NCBI RefSeq assembly: GCF_013407855.1
Contig: NZ_JACBZH010000001.1
Span: forward strand, 3,162,001 to 3,226,000
Direction of reading: 5' to 3'
Length of the DNA stretch: 64,000 bases
Source: Actinopolymorpha rutila
GTDB taxonomy: Bacteria; Actinomycetota; Actinomycetes; Propionibacteriales; Actinopolymorphaceae
The translations under genes and the position numbers were made by a program. Shown piece after piece: positions 37,674-47,714 of this stretch. The notes under the pieces were generated by a model. The model worked only from the letters and a program-made list of their open reading frames with translations, made no database searches and had not been told where the DNA came from. Position 1 is the first letter of the stretch. The number at the start of each line of letters is the position of its first letter.

Positions 37674-38019
37674 GGTCCGCGGGGCTGTGGCCAAAGGTTT
37701 GCGATATTACCGATTGGTTGGGGTTGACCGGACTGCCATGCGTACGGGTAATCTTCCGGTGACGCAAAGCTGCGAGACACAAACACTCGTCATCGCGGCT
37801 GAACATCTCTACTGTGCTTGACAAAGAGGCGTGTGCCTGACAAAGACGTGGCCGCGCGGCGGGCCGACTGGGCGACCTCGGCAGCCGAGCAACGCGGCCG
37901 CACCACGTGGGGCGTGACCACTCCCGAGTGGTCACGCCCTCGTTTTTGTCCGCGACTTTCGCCCCCTTCACCGACGGCGTCGACGCCACCGACGCGTGCG
38001 TGCCGGCGTGGCACAGCCG
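37674..38019. other. Gene-free region with possible small RNA
   Basis: The 346 bases between DUF3145 and the glycosidase are less GC-rich than the surroundings. They contain a TTGACC/TAATCT promoter-like pair (about 37726-37756), two copies of TGTGCYTGACAAAGA (37813-37827 and 37832-37846, period 19) and a strong intrinsic terminator at 37910-37947. I found no convincing protein gene. A plus-strand RNA of roughly 180-190 bases is possible; alternatively the terminator serves DUF3145 by read-through. Confidence 0.5.
37910..37947 (+). terminator. Strong intrinsic terminator
   Basis: GGGCGTGACCACT-CCCG-AGTGGTCACGCCC is a perfect 13-base stem with a 4-base loop, followed directly by TCGTTTTT on the plus strand. 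Confidence 0.85.
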
Positions 38020-39537
38020 TCAGGACACCTCGGCGCCGCGGGAGACGAACACCGGCGTGACGGACACCGGAACCACCACCTCGTCCGGCCGCGCCGCCAC
38101 CGCCACGGCGGCACCGAACGCGTCCACGGCCTTCACCGTCCCTACCGCCTCCACCGTCGCGCCCTTGTCGAGTCCCGGCCAGGGCACCTCCACCGACCGC
38201 GCCGGAAGGTCCTCGCCGGCGAACAGGTCCGGCTGCTCGTCCCAGACGACCAGCAGGGGGTGAGCCTGCCCGCGGTCGACCTCGAACGCCGCCACCTCCG
38301 GCCGCCCCGGCACCGGCCGGCGGGTGATCGTCCGGGCGCCGGTGAGCAGCCTGGCCAGCAGGGCGAACGTCTCCGCCTCCGGGTGGCGCACGCTCAGCTT
38401 CGTCCCCTCGTACTCCAGCAACGGGAACGTCGCGTACATCAGGTGGGCCATGGTGAGGTGGTCGACGCGACCGGGCACCTCCGGGGCGAGATCCCAGCAG
38501 ATCGTGCGCCACACCCCGGCCGACAGGGCCAGCAGGTTGCGCATCACCAGGTCCCGGCAGCCCATCCGGCGCCGCCTGGCCTCCAGGTCCGGCGGGCAGT
38601 CCGCCAGGAACATCGCCAGCTCCGGCGGCAGGTCCGGCCTGGCGTACAGCGCCCGCATCGCCCTGCGTTCGGGAGTCTCCCGGCCCGCCTGGGCACGTAG
38701 CTCGGCGGTGCTGAGGTCGGCTGCGGCCTCGGTCGCGCCGGCGAATGCGGACATCATCGTCTCGGTGATCACGGCCATAGCCTCCGGGAACCAGAACGGC
38801 GTCGGGCCGCGGTACTCACCGACCACGACCGGCTTCTCGTAGCCGTGTGCGCGCATCAGCGACCGCGCGGTCGCGAGGTGGTCGGGGATCCGGGCGGGCT
38901 GGTCGTAGAGGTGGACGTCGAAGACGTCGAAGTGGTCGCGGCCGTCCCGGGCGAGGTGACCGAAGAACTCCCTGGGCGGGCTGCCCGGCTCGCTCGCGAG
39001 CACGTCGTAGCCGCAGCCACCGAGCACGACGGTGGCCATCGGATCGACCTCCTTCACCGCGGCGTACATCGCCTTCAGCTGGCGGACGTACTCCGGCGCG
39101 GTGCCGGCCCACAGCAGGCCGGTGTTGCTGGGCTCGTTGTCGCACTGCCAGTAGTGCACCCGGCCCGCGCAGTGCGTCACCAGCCGGCGTACGAAGTCGG
39201 CGTAGGCGGCCAGGTCGTGGGCGGGGGAGGGCGGCAGGAAGTCGGTCGGCTGCCGGGTCGCCCACGAGGAACTGGAGCAGACCGTGACCCAGACCTCCTC
39301 GGTGCCGTCGAGCTGGTCGAGGAACGCGTCCACCACCGACCAGTCGTCCTCACCGGGGGTGCGCTCGACCTGTCCCCAGTAGACGTAGACCCGGACCAGC
39401 CCGGCGCCGAGTCCACGGGCCTGCGGAACGAACTCGTCCGGCGGCCCGAACAGCCCGTAGCTGATCCCGCGGACGATTCCCAGCCGGATGTCCGCCGGAT
39501 TCGGGAAAGTGGCCGGGGACTGAGAGGTATATGACAT
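38020..39537 (-). CDS. Clan GH-A glycoside hydrolase
   Basis: The 505-residue cytosolic TIM-barrel enzyme has the two clan GH-A glutamates: acid/base E135 in QCDNEPSNTG and nucleophile E241 in VVVGEYRGP. It begins with a GLGAGLVRVYVYWGQVE strand and ends in a small beta domain. The family is near GH39/GH5, but the substrate is not clear. No signal peptide is seen. The ATG at 39537 lies 8 bases from a TACACT -10 box (39546-39551, minus strand). The divergent TetR gene starts 31 bases away, and repeated TATGAC(A/G)TAAAC sites overlap both promoters. Confidence 0.82.
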   Translation of the reverse strand: MSYTSQSPATFPNPADIRLGIVRGISYGLFGPPDEFVPQARGLGAGLVRVYVYWGQVERTPGEDDWSVVDAFLDQLDGTEEVWVTVCSSSSWATRQPTDFLPPSPAHDLAAYADFVRRLVTHCAGRVHYWQCDNEPSNTGLLWAGTAPEYVRQLKAMYAAVKEVDPMATVVLGGCGYDVLASEPGSPPREFFGHLARDGRDHFDVFDVHLYDQPARIPDHLATARSLMRAHGYEKPVVVGEYRGPTPFWFPEAMAVITETMMSAFAGATEAAADLSTAELRAQAGRETPERRAMRALYARPDLPPELAMFLADCPPDLEARRRRMGCRDLVMRNLLALSAGVWRTICWDLAPEVPGRVDHLTMAHLMYATFPLLEYEGTKLSVRHPEAETFALLARLLTGARTITRRPVPGRPEVAAFEVDRGQAHPLLVVWDEQPDLFAGEDLPARSVEVPWPGLDKGATVEAVGTVKAVDAFGAAVAVAARPDEVVVPVSVTPVFVSRGAEVS

Positions 39538-39561
39538 AAACCCGAAGTGTATGACGTAAAC
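39530..39561. promoter_or_regulatory. Direct-repeat operator and paired promoters between glycosidase and TetR genes
   Basis: TATGACATAAAC (39530-39541) and TATGACGTAAAC (39550-39561) are repeated with a 20-base period, two helical turns. The first overlaps the glycosidase ATG and the second overlaps the -10 boxes of both genes. This fits TetR autorepression and control of the glycosidase. Confidence 0.55.
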
Positions 39562-39568
39562 TCCGCGG

Positions 39569-40300
39569 GTGGCCACCTCTTTTTCGGACTCCATAGCGAC
39601 GATCTGGACCCGGCCGCTTCCCGAGGGGCGACGCGGACTGCGCAGGGAGGAGATCGTGCGCGCCGCGGTCGAGGTCGCCGACGAGGGCGGCCGGCACGCG
39701 CTGACCATGCAGGCGGTGGCCGCACGGCTCGGCCCGGTCACGCCGATGGCGCTGTACCGGCACGTCGGCAGCAAGGACGGATTGACGGACCTGATGCTCG
39801 ACGCCGCCGTGGCCGAGGTGGAGGTGCCCGACGCGGCCGGCTCGGACTGGCGTTCGGACCTGACCGGGCTGGCGGCCCGCACCTGGCAGATGATCGTCCG
39901 GCACCCGTGGTGGGCCGAACTCGTGCACACCAGGCCGCCGGCCGGCCCGCACCTGATGCGGCGGACGGAGTTCATGCTGACAGTGCTGACCGGACAGGGC
40001 CTGTCGGTCGGCCAGGCCATGACGTACGCCGCCCTGCTCGACCGGCACCTGGTCGGCGCGGGCCTGCAGGCGGCCGAGGAACACCGGATGCGGGTGAGGT
40101 ACGGCCTGGAAGGCGCCGGCGACTTCGTGGCCGCGATCCGGGCGATGAGTGACCTGGCCGACGAGGCGCGGTGTTCGCTGCTGCGCGACTGGTTGTCGGC
40201 ACCGACCGGGCCCAGCGACGACGACAGCGTGGCACTCGGTGTGGAGTTCCTGCTGGACGGCGTCGCCGCCCGGCTACCTGGTCGCCAGGACAGGCCCTAG
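39569..40300 (+). CDS. TetR/AcrR-family transcriptional regulator
   Basis: The 243-residue protein has an N-terminal TetR HTH at about residues 25-70 (REEIVRAAVEVADEGGRHALTMQAVAARLG, MALYRHVGSKDGLTDLML in two parts) and a C-terminal ligand domain of the TetR_C type. The GTG start follows a TAAACT box by 6 bases without a ribosome site, so it is probably leaderless. It is divergent from the glycoside hydrolase and probably represses it and itself through the 20-base-period repeats in the 31-base gap. Confidence 0.92.
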   Translation: MATSFSDSIATIWTRPLPEGRRGLRREEIVRAAVEVADEGGRHALTMQAVAARLGPVTPMALYRHVGSKDGLTDLMLDAAVAEVEVPDAAGSDWRSDLTGLAARTWQMIVRHPWWAELVHTRPPAGPHLMRRTEFMLTVLTGQGLSVGQAMTYAALLDRHLVGAGLQAAEEHRMRVRYGLEGAGDFVAAIRAMSDLADEARCSLLRDWLSAPTGPSDDDSVALGVEFLLDGVAARLPGRQDRP

Positions 40301-40341
40301 CCCGCCGGCAGGCTGGCCGTGAACCGCTTCCCGGTCGCGCG

Positions 40342-41760
40342 TCACCGAGCAGTCGGGTTCGCGGTGGAGCGAAGCGGCGACTCGCCTCGGATCGACGCGT
40401 CCACGAGCTCGACCGGGTGTAGCAGCGGCGGCGCCTGCTCGCCGAGGTGCCGGCGGATCTGCAGCAGGCAGCCGGGATTGGCGGTGGCCACCAGGTCGGG
40501 CTCCACCGAGCGGACGTTGGCCACCTTGCGTCGGCCGAGCTCCGCTGCGGCGTCGGGTTCGAGCAGGTTGTAGACCCCTGCCGATCCGCAGCACAGCTCC
40601 GCCTCGGGCAGGTCGACGACCTCCAGCCCGGGAATCGTCGCCAGCATCGCCCGCGGCGCGGACCGCACCCGCTGCGCGTGGCCCAGGTGGCAGGCGTCGT
40701 GGTAGGCGACCCGGCCCTCGATCGGGTTGCGCGGTGCCCGCGGCTCCAGCTCGGCGAGCACCTCGGTGACGTCGCGCACCTTCGCGCTGAACGCGGCCGC
40801 CCGGTCCGCCCAGTCGGGGTCGTCGCGCAGCAGTGTGGAGTATTCCTTCATCGACGAGCCACAGCCGGCGACGTTGACCACGATCGTGCCCACGTCGTAC
40901 CGCTCGAACGTCGCGATGGTCTGCCGAGCCCGGGCGAGCGCCTCGGGTTCGCGGCCGGTGTGCATGCTGAGCGCCCCGCAGCAGCCCTGCTCGGGCGGGA
41001 TCAGCACCTCGCAGCCCTCGGCGGCGAGGGTGCGCACGGTCGCGGCGTTGACCCCGGCGAAGAAGACCCGCTGCACGCAGCCGGTGAGCACCGCCACCCG
41101 CCGGCGCGGTGTGCCGACCGCGGCCACGCGTTCGGGCGGGTCGGCCACCAGGTCGCGGGCCCGGATCGGCGGAAGCAGCGACTCCAGCGCACGGAGCCTG
41201 GGCGGCAGCCGGTCCAGCAAACGACCCCGGCGCAGCAGCCCGGGCAGGCCGCTGCGTTGGTAGGCCAGCCCGCCGATCGCGGCGAGGCGCAGCCGGCGAG
41301 GGTGCGGGAAGAGCGCGAAGATGAGCTCGCGGAACGTACGGTCGGCCCACCCGCGCGCGTGGTGGCGCTCGATCTGTGGCCGCATCGACTCCAGCAGCTT
41401 GTCGTACTGCACACCGGAGGGGCACGCCGTCACGCAGGCCATGCAGCCCAGGCAGGTGTCGAAGTGCCGGACCAACTGGTCGTCGAAGGACGCCGAGCCC
41501 TCACGCACGAGGTCCATGAGGTAGATCCGCCCGCGCGGGGAGTCCATCTCCTCACCCCACAGGGCGTACGTGGGGCAGGTGGGCAGGCAGAACCCGCAGT
41601 GCACGCAGTCGTCGAGGAGGTCCTTGTCCGGCGGGTGGTGCGCGTCGAAGTTGCCGGGTCCGTCCGCCCGGCCTTCACCGGTGGAGGGGTGAAGGTGGCC
41701 GAAGATGTCCTCGGACCCGGCGTCGCCCGCGGGGGCGGGCTGGGCGAGATGGTCGGTCAT
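40342..41760 (-). CDS. glcF: Glycolate oxidase iron-sulfur subunit
   Basis: The 472-residue protein has two CxxCxxCxxxCP motifs for [4Fe-4S] clusters (CVHCGFCLPTCP and CLGCMACVTACP). Two CCG motifs of the heterodisulfide-reductase type follow (QGCCGALSMHTG and ELCCGSAG). GlcF passes electrons from GlcD/GlcE to the respiratory chain. The ATG at 41760 follows GGGAGGACGTTCGCG, 76 bases after glcE. It is the last gene of the MFS-glcD-glcE-glcF operon and faces the TetR gene with no obvious terminator. Confidence 0.95.
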   Translation of the reverse strand: MTDHLAQPAPAGDAGSEDIFGHLHPSTGEGRADGPGNFDAHHPPDKDLLDDCVHCGFCLPTCPTYALWGEEMDSPRGRIYLMDLVREGSASFDDQLVRHFDTCLGCMACVTACPSGVQYDKLLESMRPQIERHHARGWADRTFRELIFALFPHPRRLRLAAIGGLAYQRSGLPGLLRRGRLLDRLPPRLRALESLLPPIRARDLVADPPERVAAVGTPRRRVAVLTGCVQRVFFAGVNAATVRTLAAEGCEVLIPPEQGCCGALSMHTGREPEALARARQTIATFERYDVGTIVVNVAGCGSSMKEYSTLLRDDPDWADRAAAFSAKVRDVTEVLAELEPRAPRNPIEGRVAYHDACHLGHAQRVRSAPRAMLATIPGLEVVDLPEAELCCGSAGVYNLLEPDAAAELGRRKVANVRSVEPDLVATANPGCLLQIRRHLGEQAPPLLHPVELVDASIRGESPLRSTANPTAR

Positions 41761-41836
41761 CGCGAACGTCCTCCCGGTTGCGGCGAGCAGGGCACGGAAT
41801 GCGGCGAGCAGGGCACCGGATCCGCAACGCCAGGCG

Positions 41837-43027
41837 CTAGAACCATGGTGTGAACCGCCCCGGAGCCAGCCGGTGGTCTGCATCCAGCTTCTGCTTGATC
41901 GCCCGCAGCAGCGGCGCCGTCGCGGGCGCGGGGCCCCAGGCGGGGGCGACCTCGAACGTCCCCTCCACCGCGCGGTGCACGGTGACACTGCCGCCGGCGG
42001 CCAGCACCCGTGCCCGCCACGCGTCGAGCACCGCGCCGTGGCCGGTCGGACTCCCGCCGGTGAGGGCGACGGTCGAGACACCCACCCCGACCCCCGCGGT
42101 GAGGGCGGCCGACACGCCGTGCCGGTCGGCGAGGGAGTCGAGGAGCGTGGCGAGCTCCGCGAGCTGGTCCGGGCGGGTGCCGGCGCGCAGCACGGTTCGG
42201 CCCTCCTCGCCGCGGACCAGCGCCGCCAGGCTCGACCAGGCGGCGTCCTCGGCGCCACCACTGAGGACTTCACCGCGCCCGAGCAGCTCACGCGCCTTGT
42301 CCGCCCGGGTGGCTGCACCGGCGGTCGTACCTTCGAAGCGCATCAGCAACCGGCCGTCGTGCCAGTCGACCGCGACGGGTTCCAGCGGTGAGGACCGCAC
42401 GACGCCGGCCACCGCCACCGCCTCGGTCACCGGGCAGGTGACGGCGAGCGTGCGGCTCGCCTCCGGCCTGGGGTGCACCCGAAGCACCACCTCGGCGACC
42501 AGCCCGAACGACCCCAGCGAACCGGCGAACAGCTTCGTCAGGTCGTAGCCGGCGACGTTCTTGATCACGTGCCCGCCGCTGCGGGCCACGGTGCCGTCGG
42601 CGAGCACGACCGTGACGCCGATGACCAGATCGCGCAGTGTGCCGTAGGTGGCTCGCAGCGGTCCGCCGTCACCGGTGGCCAGCAGGCCCCCGACGGTGGC
42701 ACCGTCCGGGATCCGCGCGGCGTCCAGGGCGACCCGCTGGCCCTCCAGGCGGGCCTGCAGGTCGGCCATCGCCATGCCGGCGCCCACCGCGACGGTCATG
42801 TCCGCCGGGTTGTACGCCACCAGCTGGTCCAGCCCGGTGGTGTCCACCACCACGTCGACGGGCCCGACCGGCGCGCCCCACGACTGGGCGGTGCCCGCGC
42901 CGCGCACGAGCACCCGGTGACCGCCCCGAGCGGCGTCGCGCATCGCGTCCCGGGCCTGGGCCAGGTCGGTGGGGCGTACGGTCGGCAACTCGCCGGTCGA
43001 GGTGCGGTCAGAGACGCTCGATGACAC
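41837..43027 (-). CDS. glcE: Glycolate oxidase FAD-binding subunit
   Basis: The 396-residue protein carries a PCMH-type FAD domain (VLVRGAGTAQSWG; PDGATVGGLLATGDGGPLR; GGHVIKNVAGYDLTKLFAGSLG in segments at ~40-180). It is shorter than GlcD and lacks its C-terminal catalytic half, as expected for GlcE. The GTG start overlaps the end of glcD by 20 bases, suggesting coupled translation. It works with GlcD and GlcF to oxidise glycolate, and often D-lactate, to the 2-oxoacid. Confidence 0.94.
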   Translation of the reverse strand: MSSSVSDRTSTGELPTVRPTDLAQARDAMRDAARGGHRVLVRGAGTAQSWGAPVGPVDVVVDTTGLDQLVAYNPADMTVAVGAGMAMADLQARLEGQRVALDAARIPDGATVGGLLATGDGGPLRATYGTLRDLVIGVTVVLADGTVARSGGHVIKNVAGYDLTKLFAGSLGSFGLVAEVVLRVHPRPEASRTLAVTCPVTEAVAVAGVVRSSPLEPVAVDWHDGRLLMRFEGTTAGAATRADKARELLGRGEVLSGGAEDAAWSSLAALVRGEEGRTVLRAGTRPDQLAELATLLDSLADRHGVSAALTAGVGVGVSTVALTGGSPTGHGAVLDAWRARVLAAGGSVTVHRAVEGTFEVAPAWGPAPATAPLLRAIKQKLDADHRLAPGRFTPWF

Positions 43028-44462
43028 CGTCGGCCTCCAGCGGATGGGGTCGGTAGGGTCCCGGCTTCTCCCCGCACAGTCGCGGCGTGGGCAGCACCTT
43101 TCCGGGGTTGCACAGCCCGTCGGGGTCGAACGCCCGGCGTACGCGGTCCATGGTCGCGAGGTCGTCCTCGCCGAACATCACCGGCATCGAGCAGGCCTTG
43201 TCGGTGCCGATCCCGTGCTCGCCGGACAGCGACCCGCCGAGGTCGACGCACAGCTCGGCGATCGCCTTGGACAGCTTCTCGGCCCGCTCGTGCTCGCCGC
43301 GCGCGTCGTCGTACAGCACCAGCGGGTGGAGGTTTCCGTCGCCGGCGTGGAAGACGTTGGCCACCCGCAGCCCGGCCTCGGCTCCCATCGCCGCGATCGT
43401 GCCCAGCGCCTCGGCCAGCCGGGTGCGCGGAACCACGCCGTCCTGGACGAAGTACTGCGGGCTGATCCGGCCGACCGCCGCGAACGCCGCCTTGCGGCCG
43501 GTCCAGATCCGGGCGCGTTCGGCGTCGTCGGCGGCCACCCGGATCTTCGTCGTGCCGTTGCGGTGGCACAGCTCCTGCACGGCTTCGAACAGCTCACCGC
43601 ACTCGTCGGCCGGGCCGTCCAGCTCGATCACCAGCGCGGCCGGCGTGTCCAGGGTGTAGCCGGCACCGACCGCGGCCTCCGACGCCTCGATCGCCAGCTG
43701 GTCCATGATCTCCATCGCCGCCGGGACGATTCCCGCGCCGATGATGTCGGTCACGGTGTTGCCGGCCTGCTCGATGGACGGGAAGTCGGCCAGCAGGGTG
43801 TGCACCGCCTCCGGCTTGCGCAGCAGGCGCACGACGACGCTGGTGACGATGCCGAGCGTGCCCTCCGAGCCGACCATCAGCCCACGCAGGTCGGGCCCGG
43901 CGACCTCCGGTGACGGGCCGCCGAGCCAGACCACGCTGCCGTCGGGCAGCACGGTCTCCAGGGCGAGCACGTGGTTGGTGGTGAAGCCGTACTTCAGGCA
44001 GTGGGCGCCGCCGGAGTTCTCCGCGACGTTGCCGCCGATCGTGCAGACCTGCTGGCTGGACGGGTCGGGGGCGTAGTAGAGGTCGTACGCGGCGACCGCC
44101 CGGCTGATCGCGAGGTTGGTGACCCCGGGCTGGACGACCGCCCGGTGGTTGGCCGGGTCGGCCTCGACCAGCGCACGCATCCGCTGCAGGGAGATCACCA
44201 CGCCCTCGGCCACGGGAAGGGCGCCGCCGGACAGTCCGGTGCCGGCGCCCCGGGCGACGAACGGCACCTTCGCCCGGTGACACGCGCGTACGACCGCCGC
44301 GACCTCGGCGGTGGTGGTCGGCAGCAGCACCAGCGAGGGGACCACGCGGTAGCCGGCGAGCCCGTCGCACTCGTAGGTGCGCAGCTCGACCGGATCGGAG
44401 ATCACCCCGGCCGGGCCGAGGACCGCCGTGAGCGTGTCGCGCAGGTCCGTGATGGGCGTCAT
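43008..44462 (-). CDS. glcD: Glycolate oxidase catalytic subunit
   Basis: The 484-residue FAD oxidase has the PCMH motif VPFVARGAGTGLSGGALP near residue 68, QVCTIGGNVAENSGGAH, and a C-terminal FAD-oxidase domain with VFHAGDGNLHPLVLY and LSGEHGIGTDK. It converts glycolate to glyoxylate. The ATG at 44462 follows GGGGAGGCGAC and overlaps the stop of the upstream MFS gene by 4 bases. The divergent malate synthase consumes the product. Confidence 0.95.
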   Translation of the reverse strand: MTPITDLRDTLTAVLGPAGVISDPVELRTYECDGLAGYRVVPSLVLLPTTTAEVAAVVRACHRAKVPFVARGAGTGLSGGALPVAEGVVISLQRMRALVEADPANHRAVVQPGVTNLAISRAVAAYDLYYAPDPSSQQVCTIGGNVAENSGGAHCLKYGFTTNHVLALETVLPDGSVVWLGGPSPEVAGPDLRGLMVGSEGTLGIVTSVVVRLLRKPEAVHTLLADFPSIEQAGNTVTDIIGAGIVPAAMEIMDQLAIEASEAAVGAGYTLDTPAALVIELDGPADECGELFEAVQELCHRNGTTKIRVAADDAERARIWTGRKAAFAAVGRISPQYFVQDGVVPRTRLAEALGTIAAMGAEAGLRVANVFHAGDGNLHPLVLYDDARGEHERAEKLSKAIAELCVDLGGSLSGEHGIGTDKACSMPVMFGEDDLATMDRVRRAFDPDGLCNPGKVLPTPRLCGEKPGPYRPHPLEADGVIERL

Positions 44463-45919
44463 GTCGCCTCCCCGTCCGCGATCGACATCGTGTCCCCGGA
44501 TCCTACGTGGCGGCGCCGACCACTGTGGCGGGCGAGGGCGAGCAGCAGCAGGACGGCCGCGACAGCGGTCATCAGCCAGCCGACGTGGTGCAGGCCCCTG
44601 GTGCTCAGGTCGCGTTCGAACACGATGCCGAGGACGCTGGTGGACAGAATGGCGCCGAGGTAGCGGAACGTCTGGAACAACCCGCCCGAGGAACCCATCC
44701 GCTCCGGCGGGCTGGCCTCGTACAACGCGGTCTGGAGGCCGAGGTTGTTGAACCCGCCGGGGATGCCGAACAACAGCGCGGCCACCACGATCACGATCAT
44801 CGGGCTGGACGCGTGCAGCAACTGCACAACCAGCGTGCCCGCCAGCAGCACGGCCGAGCCGAAGACCAGCGTCGCCCGTGACCCGCGCAGGCTCACCACC
44901 CGGGCGGCCACCGGTGTCATCAGCACGCCCATCAGGGCCAGCGGCAGGATCAGCAGCCCCACGGTGTCCGAGCCGAACCCGCGCACCGAGCCCAGCCACA
45001 GCGGCAGGCCGAAGAAGACGCAGTAGAACACCAGGTTGACCCCGCACTGCTGGCCGAGCACGGACGAGAGCGCGCGGTTGGCGACCAGGCCGCGGATGTC
45101 CAGGAACGGCGCCGGGGCGGCCAGTTCCTGACGTACCAGCACCGCCGCCAGGACGACGACGGCGGGCACCAGCCACCACTGCGGCCGGTCGGCCAGCGAC
45201 AGCAGGAACACCAGCAGCCCGGTCAGGGTGGCGCTGAACAGCAACAGGCCGGGCAGGTCGACCGTACGCAGGAACGGCTCCGAACCCGCGGAGTGCGCCG
45301 GCGGCCTCGGCAGCAGCCGGACGGCGAGCAGGATGCCGGCGGCGGTGAACGGCACGTTGACCAGGAAGACGGCCTGCCAGCCGGCGAACGCCACCAGGAA
45401 CCCGCCGAGCACGGGCCCGAGCGCGGCGCTGGTCGAGGCGGCCACCGTCAGCGCCGCCAGCGCGGCAGACGGGGGACGCGACCCGTTACCGGGGCTCCCG
45501 GCCGACTTCTGTCCGGCAACCCGGTCGCCACTTTCCACCGCGGTGCGGATGAGGACCAGCGCGGCGGGGAATGCAGTCGATGTGCCCACCGCCATCAGCA
45601 CCCCGATGCCCACCAGCCACCAGAAGCCGGGGGCGAAGGGAGCGGCGGCGCAGACCGCGCACATCAGCGCTAGCCCGCCCACGAACAACCGGCGGGCGCC
45701 GAGCAGGTCCACCAGCCGTCCCATCAGCGGCTGGCCCACGGCCGCCGCGAGGTAGAAGCCGGAGACGAGCCAACTGGAGGTCGCCACGCCGACGCCGAAC
45801 TCGCGTTGGAGCGGGACCAGCGCGACCGCGATCATCGAGGAGTTCAGCGGGTTCAGGACGGTGCCGAACGCGAGGGACGCGAGCAGTCTGGTGGGTACTC
45901 CGAACCTCGGTGTCGGCAC
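44459..45919 (-). CDS. MFS transporter (DHA2-like) in the glycolate operon
   Basis: The 486-residue permease has about 14 hydrophobic segments, the loop motif [16 protein letters not shown] and the family's [16 protein letters not shown] first helix. I chose the GTG at 45919 because GGAGGGAG lies about 10 bases before it; an in-frame TTG at 45958 is possible. It overlaps glcD by 4 bases, so co-translation is likely. Known glycolate importers are of other families, so it may export or import a glycolate-related compound; the substrate is unproven. Confidence 0.87.
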   Translation of the reverse strand: MPTPRFGVPTRLLASLAFGTVLNPLNSSMIAVALVPLQREFGVGVATSSWLVSGFYLAAAVGQPLMGRLVDLLGARRLFVGGLALMCAVCAAAPFAPGFWWLVGIGVLMAVGTSTAFPAALVLIRTAVESGDRVAGQKSAGSPGNGSRPPSAALAALTVAASTSAALGPVLGGFLVAFAGWQAVFLVNVPFTAAGILLAVRLLPRPPAHSAGSEPFLRTVDLPGLLLFSATLTGLLVFLLSLADRPQWWLVPAVVVLAAVLVRQELAAPAPFLDIRGLVANRALSSVLGQQCGVNLVFYCVFFGLPLWLGSVRGFGSDTVGLLILPLALMGVLMTPVAARVVSLRGSRATLVFGSAVLLAGTLVVQLLHASSPMIVIVVAALLFGIPGGFNNLGLQTALYEASPPERMGSSGGLFQTFRYLGAILSTSVLGIVFERDLSTRGLHHVGWLMTAVAAVLLLLALARHSGRRRHVGSGDTMSIADGEAT

Positions 45920-46093
45920 GCGGCGGCTCCCTCCGGTTCGTCCCACTGGCCCTGTCAACTGGCTCTGTCAATCCTCGTCGCCTCCCGGACCGGCCGGGGC
46001 ACGGGGTGGTACGCACCGGTCACCGGCGGGCGACCGTCGGTGGCATGTGCTAGACGTTGCACTGGCCGAAGATCGGGAAGAAAGGTGCACATC

Positions 46094-47692
46094 GTGGTCG
46101 ACATCACCGTCGCGGGCGGACAGGTCGAACGAGGCGAGGAGATCCTCACCGACGAGGCGCTTGCCTTCCTCGCGGAGTTGCAGCAGCGCTTCGGCGCCCG
46201 CCGCGACGAGTTGCTGGCCGCTCGCCGGGAGCGCCGGGCGGAGGTCGCCCGCACCGGGCGGCTGGACTTCCTGCCGCAGACCCGCGAGGTCCGTGACGAC
46301 CCGAGCTGGCGAGTGGCGCCGGCACCTGCGGACCTGACCGACCGGCGGGTGGAGATCACCGGCCCGACCGAACGCAAGATGACGGTCAACGCCCTCAACT
46401 CCGGCGCCAACGTCTGGCTGGCCGACCTCGAGGACGCCAACACACCGCACTGGGCCAACGTCGTCGGCGGCCAGGTCAACCTCGCGGACGCCGTACGCCG
46501 GAAGGTGTCGTTCAGCGCGCCCGGCGGCAAGTCCTACTCCCTGCGCGACGACGCCACGCTTGCCACGATCGTCGTCCGCCCCCGCGGCTGGCACCTGGAC
46601 GAGCGGCACCTGCTGGTCGACGGCCGGCCGATGGTGGGCGCGCTGGCCGACTTCGGCCTGCACTTCTTCCACAACGCCGCCGAGCTGCTGGCACGGGGGA
46701 GCGGGCCCTACTTCTATCTCCCGAAGATGGAGAGCCACCTCGAGGCGCGGCTGTGGAACGACGTGTTCACCTTCGCCGAGGAGCGCCTGGGCATCCCCGC
46801 CGGGTCGGTCCGGGCGACCGTGCTGATCGAGACGATCCCCGCGGCGTTCGAGATGGAGGAGATCCTCTACGAGCTGCGCGAGCACGCCTCCGGCCTGAAC
46901 GCCGGCCGCTGGGACTACCTCTTCAGCCTGATCAAGTACTTCCGCGACGCCGGGCGCGACTTCGTGCTGCCCGACCGCAACGCCGTCACCATGACCGCGC
47001 CCTGCATGCGCGCCTACACCGAGCTGCTGGTGCACACCTGCCACAAGCGGGGCGCGTTCGCGATGGGCGGCATGGCGGCGTTCATTCCGAGCCGGCGAAA
47101 CCCGGAGGTCAACGAGACCGCGCTGGCCAAGGTCCGGGCCGACAAGGAACGCGAGGCCGGCGACGGGTTCGACGGCTCCTGGGTGGCCCACCCCGACCTC
47201 GTGCCCGTGTGCAAGGAGGTCTTCGACGCGGCACTGGGCGACCGGCCCAACCAGCTGGAACGCCTGCGCGAGGAGGTCGACGTCACCGCCGCGCAGCTGC
47301 TGGACGTGAGGTCGACGCCGGGTGAGGTCACCGAGGAGGGGCTGCGCAACAACATCTCGGTGGCCCTGCAGTACCTCGCCTCCTGGCTCGGCGGCAACGG
47401 CGCCGTCGCCATCTTCAACCTGATGGAGGACGCCGCCACCGCGGAGATCTCGCGTTCGCAGATCTGGCAGTGGATCGCCAACGGCGTCCGCCTGGACACC
47501 GGCGAGGTGGTGACCGCCGACCTGGTGCACCGCATCGAGGACGAGGAGCTGGCCAGGATCCGCGAGGCGCTCGGTGCGGAGGCCTTCGACGCGGCGCCGT
47601 TCCAGGCGGCCCGCGAGCTGTTCGAGACCGTCGCGCTCGCCGAGCACTACGCGGACTTCCTGACCGTCCCGGCGTACGAACGCATCGACTGA
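46094..47692 (+). CDS. aceB: Malate synthase
   Basis: The 532-residue enzyme matches malate synthase A in length. Recognisable blocks are [70 protein letters not shown] and [11 protein letters not shown] (the longest quoted here in parts). It condenses glyoxylate with acetyl-CoA to give malate. The GTG at 46094 follows AAAGG by 8 bases. It is divergent from the MFS-glcDEF operon, so glycolate can be assimilated through glyoxylate. No isocitrate lyase gene is in the window. Confidence 0.96.
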   Translation: MVDITVAGGQVERGEEILTDEALAFLAELQQRFGARRDELLAARRERRAEVARTGRLDFLPQTREVRDDPSWRVAPAPADLTDRRVEITGPTERKMTVNALNSGANVWLADLEDANTPHWANVVGGQVNLADAVRRKVSFSAPGGKSYSLRDDATLATIVVRPRGWHLDERHLLVDGRPMVGALADFGLHFFHNAAELLARGSGPYFYLPKMESHLEARLWNDVFTFAEERLGIPAGSVRATVLIETIPAAFEMEEILYELREHASGLNAGRWDYLFSLIKYFRDAGRDFVLPDRNAVTMTAPCMRAYTELLVHTCHKRGAFAMGGMAAFIPSRRNPEVNETALAKVRADKEREAGDGFDGSWVAHPDLVPVCKEVFDAALGDRPNQLERLREEVDVTAAQLLDVRSTPGEVTEEGLRNNISVALQYLASWLGGNGAVAIFNLMEDAATAEISRSQIWQWIANGVRLDTGEVVTADLVHRIEDEELARIREALGAEAFDAAPFQAARELFETVALAEHYADFLTVPAYERID

Positions 47693-47714
47693 CCGCAGGG
47701 CGGGCCCGCCGGGC

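Noticed and set aside
37818..38060. 80-codon plus-strand frame over the 37.9 kb terminator
   Set aside because: It reads straight through a perfect intrinsic terminator and into the antisense of the glycosidase end.
47700..47711. GGCGGGCCCGCC palindrome between aceB and the SDR as a terminator
   Set aside because: A self-complementary 12-mer with no loop or T-run; too weak to call.
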